This document shows, piece after piece, positions 5,106 through 7,222 of a stretch of DNA of 7,222 bases (within the stretch, counting starts at the first letter, position 1; every line of letters begins with the position of its first letter). Below the pieces are notes generated by a model. It did not search any database, was not told the origin of the DNA, and saw nothing but the letters and a program-made list of their open reading frames with translations. A program made the translations under genes and the position numbers. Source of the stretch: Pseudomonadota bacterium (GTDB lineage: Bacteria; Pseudomonadota; Alphaproteobacteria; Sphingomonadales; Sphingomonadaceae); the NCBI GenBank assembly GCA_023422695.1, contig JAFAGN010000043.1, positions 1 through 7,222 on the forward strand, written 5' to 3'.

Positions 5106-6508
5106 CAATTATTTCCTTCCAGCGCGGCGCGCGCCGCAGCGATCGCCTGCCTTACCCGTTCGGGGGCGGTGCCGCCATAGCTGGTGCGACTGGCGACCGA
5201 GGCCTCGACGGTGAGCGCCGCGAGCACGTCGGGGGTGACCGCGGGGTGGATCGCGGCGGCATCGGCGGCGGGCAGCGCCGAAAGCTCGACGCCCAGTTCC
5301 TCGGCGCGCTTGACGCAGGCGCCGACGACATGGTGCGCCTCGCGGAATGGCAGGCCGTTTTCGCGCACCAGCCAGTCGGCGAGGTCGGTCGCGGTCGAAT
5401 AGCCCGACGCGGCGAGCGCGCGCATGCGGTCGGTGCGAAAGGTCAGCGTTTCGACCATGCCGGTCATCGCGGCGAGCGACAGCGCGAGCGCGTCGAAAGC
5501 GCCGAAGACGGTTTCCTTGTCGTCCTGCAGATCCTTGGAATAGGTCAGCGGCAGGCCTTTGACGATCACGCTGAGCCGCTGGAACGCGCCGAGCAGCATT
5601 CCCGCGCGCCCGCGCACCAGTTCGGCGGCGTCGGGGTTACGCTTTTGCGGCATGATCGAGCTGCCGGTCGACCAAGCGTCGGGCAGGCTGATGAAACCGA
5701 AGGGCTGGCTGGCCCAGATGACGATTTCTTCGGCGAGGCGCGAGAGGTGAATCGCGGCGATCGAAGCCGCGGCGCAAAATTCGAGCGCGAAGTCGCGGTC
5801 GGACACCGCGTCGATGCTATTGGCCATCGGGCGGTCAAAGCCCAATGCTGCGGCGGTGGCGTGGCGATCGACGGGGAATCCGGTCCCCGCGAGCGCGGCG
5901 GCGCCGAGCGGCGATTCGTTGAGGCGCCGCCGCGCGTCGGCAAAGCGGCTGCGGTCGCGGCCGAACATTTCGACATAGGCGAGCAGATGATGGCCGAGCG
6001 TCACCGGCTGCGCGACTTGCAGATGGGTGAAGCCGGGCATGATGCTGCCCGCGTGTTCGTCGGCGCGGGCGAGCAGCGCAGTCTGGATCGCGGCGAGCCC
6101 AGCGTCGATGCGTTCGCAGGCGGTGCGCGTCCACAGGCGGAAATCGGTCGCGACCTGGTCGTTGCGTGAACGCGCGGTGTGGAGGCGGCCCGCCGCTTCG
6201 CCGACCAGCTCTTTCAATCGCGATTCGACCGTCATGTGGATGTCTTCGAGCGCGAGGTCGACGGGGACGCCGTTCGCGGCAAATTCTGTGGCGATCTGCG
6301 CGAGGCCGCGGTCAATCTGGACCGCGTCGTCGGCGCCGATGATCCCCGCGGCGCCGAGCATCGCGGCGTGGGCGCGGCTGGCGGCGATATCCTCTTCCCA
6401 CAGGCGCTTGTCGACGGGGATCGAGGCGTTAATCTCTTGCATGATCGCGGCGGGTCCGCCACCGAAGCGGCCGCCCCACATGCTGTTACTGTCCGGAGTA
6501 TTCGCCAT
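5105..6508 (-). CDS. argH: Argininosuccinate lyase
   Basis: A 467-residue member of the fumarase/aspartase superfamily that splits argininosuccinate into arginine and fumarate, the last step of arginine synthesis. It works as a cytoplasmic homotetramer with active sites shared between subunits. Visible signatures are MWGGRF (10-15), the conserved NASI (27-30), TARSRNDQVATD (111-122), MPGFTHLQVAQP with catalytic-region His162, and the family signature GSSIMPQKRNPD (282-293) with catalytic Ser283. The C-terminal YGGTAPERVRQAI is also typical. The length is normal. The frame stays open upstream to 6775, but ArgH proteins start a few residues before MWGGRF, so the ATG at 6508 (MANTPDSNSMWGG) is preferred. 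Met10 at 6481 is an alternative. Neither has a strong Shine-Dalgarno. The 5' end overlaps the divergent tlpA-like gene, so the promoter must lie inside that gene. The stop overlaps the lipoprotein start. Confidence 0.96.
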   Translation of the reverse strand: MANTPDSNSMWGGRFGGGPAAIMQEINASIPVDKRLWEEDIAASRAHAAMLGAAGIIGADDAVQIDRGLAQIATEFAANGVPVDLALEDIHMTVESRLKELVGEAAGRLHTARSRNDQVATDFRLWTRTACERIDAGLAAIQTALLARADEHAGSIMPGFTHLQVAQPVTLGHHLLAYVEMFGRDRSRFADARRRLNESPLGAAALAGTGFPVDRHATAAALGFDRPMANSIDAVSDRDFALEFCAAASIAAIHLSRLAEEIVIWASQPFGFISLPDAWSTGSSIMPQKRNPDAAELVRGRAGMLLGAFQRLSVIVKGLPLTYSKDLQDDKETVFGAFDALALSLAAMTGMVETLTFRTDRMRALAASGYSTATDLADWLVRENGLPFREAHHVVGACVKRAEELGVELSALPAADAAAIHPAVTPDVLAALTVEASVASRTSYGGTAPERVRQAIAAARAALEGNN

Positions 6509-7100
6509 CCGCCGCGTTCCAAGCCCGTCCGTTGCAATCCTTGGCCTGCTGCTGGCCGGATCAATCGCGGGCTGCGATAGGGAAAAGGCGGCCGGGGAGC
6601 AAGCGCAGCAAGGCCAAGCAAATGTTTCGGCGGGCCAAGCGAAGGGCGTCGGCAAATTCGAATATATCGTCGACCGCAGCCACAAGGGCGAAGCGGCGCC
6701 GAGCGCGGCGTTTCGCGGGCCGGACGACGCGGCGGTGACGCTGGCGGGGTTCGGCGGCAAGCCGTTGCTGGTCAATCTATGGGCGACCTGGTGCGCGCCG
6801 TGCGTGGCCGAGATGCCGACGCTCGATGCGCTGGCGGCAGAGCGCGGCGAGGCGATGACGGTGATTGCGGTGGCGCAGGATCTGCAGGGCGCCGCGGTGG
6901 TCGATCCATGGTTTCAGAAGGCGGGGTTGAAGGTGTTGCAGCCGTATCTCGATCCCGAAAACGCCTTGCTCGACGCGTATAACAGCGCGCTGCCGACGAC
7001 GATTTTTTATGACGGGGCGGGGCGCGAGCTGTGGCGGGTCGTGGGGGCGATTGACTGGCAGGGCAAGGAAGCGAAGGCGTTGCTGGCCGAGGCGACCTAG
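6480..7100 (+). CDS. TlpA-like lipid-anchored thioredoxin, probable thiol-disulfide reductase
   Basis: A 206-residue protein if started at the ATG at 6480. The lipobox IAGC (29-32) follows a hydrophobic stretch, so Cys32 would be lipidated and the protein held in a membrane facing the periplasm. Residues 33-60 are a Gln/Ala-rich linker. Residues 65-205 form a thioredoxin fold with the redox motif WCAPC (Cys105 and Cys108) and the cis-Pro loop ALPTTIFYD (Pro172). This is typical of TlpA/ResA reductases that keep apocytochrome c or cuproprotein cysteines reduced. The gene is divergent from argH, as in other Alphaproteobacteria. The start is uncertain: the ATG at 6480 has no Shine-Dalgarno and gives a long, odd n-region, whereas GGAG at 6495-6498 is 8 bases from an ATC at 6507 that would begin an ideal lipoprotein signal (IRRVPSPSVAILGLLLAG). 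The stop codon abuts an insertion sequence, so the last residues may have been altered. Confidence 0.88.
   Translation: MLLLSGVFAIRRVPSPSVAILGLLLAGSIAGCDREKAAGEQAQQGQANVSAGQAKGVGKFEYIVDRSHKGEAAPSAAFRGPDDAAVTLAGFGGKPLLVNLWATWCAPCVAEMPTLDALAAERGEAMTVIAVAQDLQGAAVVDPWFQKAGLKVLQPYLDPENALLDAYNSALPTTIFYDGAGRELWRVVGAIDWQGKEAKALLAEAT
6495..6498 (+). promoter_or_regulatory. Ribosome-binding site GGAG in the tlpA-like leader
   Basis: GGAG stands 8 bases (TATTCGCC) before the ATC codon at 6507. It lies downstream of the only in-frame nearby ATG (6480), so it cannot serve that start. If real, it moves the translation start to 6507 and makes ATC the initiator. It also lies within the first codons of argH on the other strand. 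Confidence 0.4.
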
Positions 7101-7222
7101 GGTCTGTACTCAATTGACGTGATGGCGTTGTTATGATTCAAGCTGCTAGGGAGGCTTGGATCATGGCGGATCATTTCTGGCTGAGCGAGGGACAATGGGC
7201 GGCGATCGAGCCGCACATTCCG
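7101..7222 (+). mobile_element. Left end of an IS5-family insertion sequence, partial
   Basis: Directly after the tlpA-like stop codon comes GGTCTGTACTCAATTGACG, which looks like the terminal sequence of IS5-family (IS427-like) elements. A transposase start follows within 65 bases. The tip may begin at 7100 (GGGTCTGTAC), with the preceding TA as a duplicated target, because members of this group often target TA or TNA. The right end is outside the window, so the terminal repeats and target duplication cannot be confirmed. Confidence 0.65.
7163..7222 (+). CDS. IS5-family transposase, N-terminal 20 residues only
   Basis: The window holds only codons 1-20, MADHFWLSEGQWAAIEPHIP. The pattern FWLSEGQWAAIEPHIP matches the N-terminus of IS5-family DDE transposases, where a [F/W].L[ST]..QW..IEP..P helix is usual. 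The ATG at 7163 has a strong AGGGAGG at 7148-7154 with an 8-base spacer. The catalytic DDE core would lie beyond the window. Many elements of this group make the full enzyme by frameshifting between two ORFs, which cannot be judged here. Confidence 0.8.
   Translation, partial: MADHFWLSEGQWAAIEPHIP

Noticed and set aside
6509..6775. N-terminal extension of argH by 89 residues
   Set aside because: ArgH proteins begin just before MWGGRF; the extension is antisense to the tlpA-like coding region and unlike any ArgH.
7114..7137. TTGACG and TATGAT as a promoter for the transposase
   Set aside because: Spacing is only 12 bases, too short for a sigma-70 promoter. Either box might act in an IS circle junction, but that cannot be judged here.

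Overview
The window is high-GC bacterial chromosome, most likely from a sphingomonad (Sphingopyxis/Sphingomonas-like alphaproteobacterium). This is inferred from three things: the divergent tlpA / argH–small lipoprotein–lysA arrangement, which recurs in Alphaproteobacteria; the codon bias towards G/C; and the short palindromic intergenic elements, of a kind I associate with sphingomonads. No plasmid, phage or defence genes are visible. The only mobile DNA is the first 122 bases of an apparent IS5-family insertion sequence at the right edge.

Layout, left to right. At 1-109 lie two palindromic repeat elements; the second supplies the last 17 codons and the stop of a minus-strand HEAT-repeat-like protein of unknown function (56-1081). 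Upstream of it on the same strand is an acidic, hydrophobic 48-residue small ORF (1135-1281). A 164-bp divergent gap with a central AT-rich motif leads to a plus-strand exported seven-bladed YVTN/YncE-type beta-propeller protein (1446-2396). It converges on a minus-strand siroheme-synthase N-domain protein (2539-3318) that carries a decayed stump of a SUMT methyltransferase domain. Next, all on the minus strand, come lysA (diaminopimelate decarboxylase, 3468-4727), a small LptM-like lipoprotein (4854-5105) and argH (argininosuccinate lyase, 5105-6508). A lipid-anchored TlpA-like thioredoxin gene runs the other way from argH (6480-7100), with overlapping 5' ends. The IS starts directly after its stop codon.

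The minus-strand genes would be read in the order argH, lipoprotein, lysA, siroheme protein. They belong to arginine synthesis, outer-membrane biogenesis (if the LptM reading is right), lysine synthesis and siroheme synthesis. argH and the lipoprotein overlap by one base and are probably translationally coupled. The later intergenic gaps are each filled by a different palindromic repeat family.

The most interesting signals are not a new gene system. They are (i) these paired palindromic elements, in two of which the copies differ by compensatory base-pair changes that keep the hairpins; (ii) a tlpA start region where the ribosome-binding site and signal peptide point to an ATC codon lying on top of the argH ATG; (iii) the remnant SUMT domain on the siroheme protein; and (iv) a repeat that has become the C-terminus of a protein. 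No gene stretch longer than 300 bases is left unexplained.
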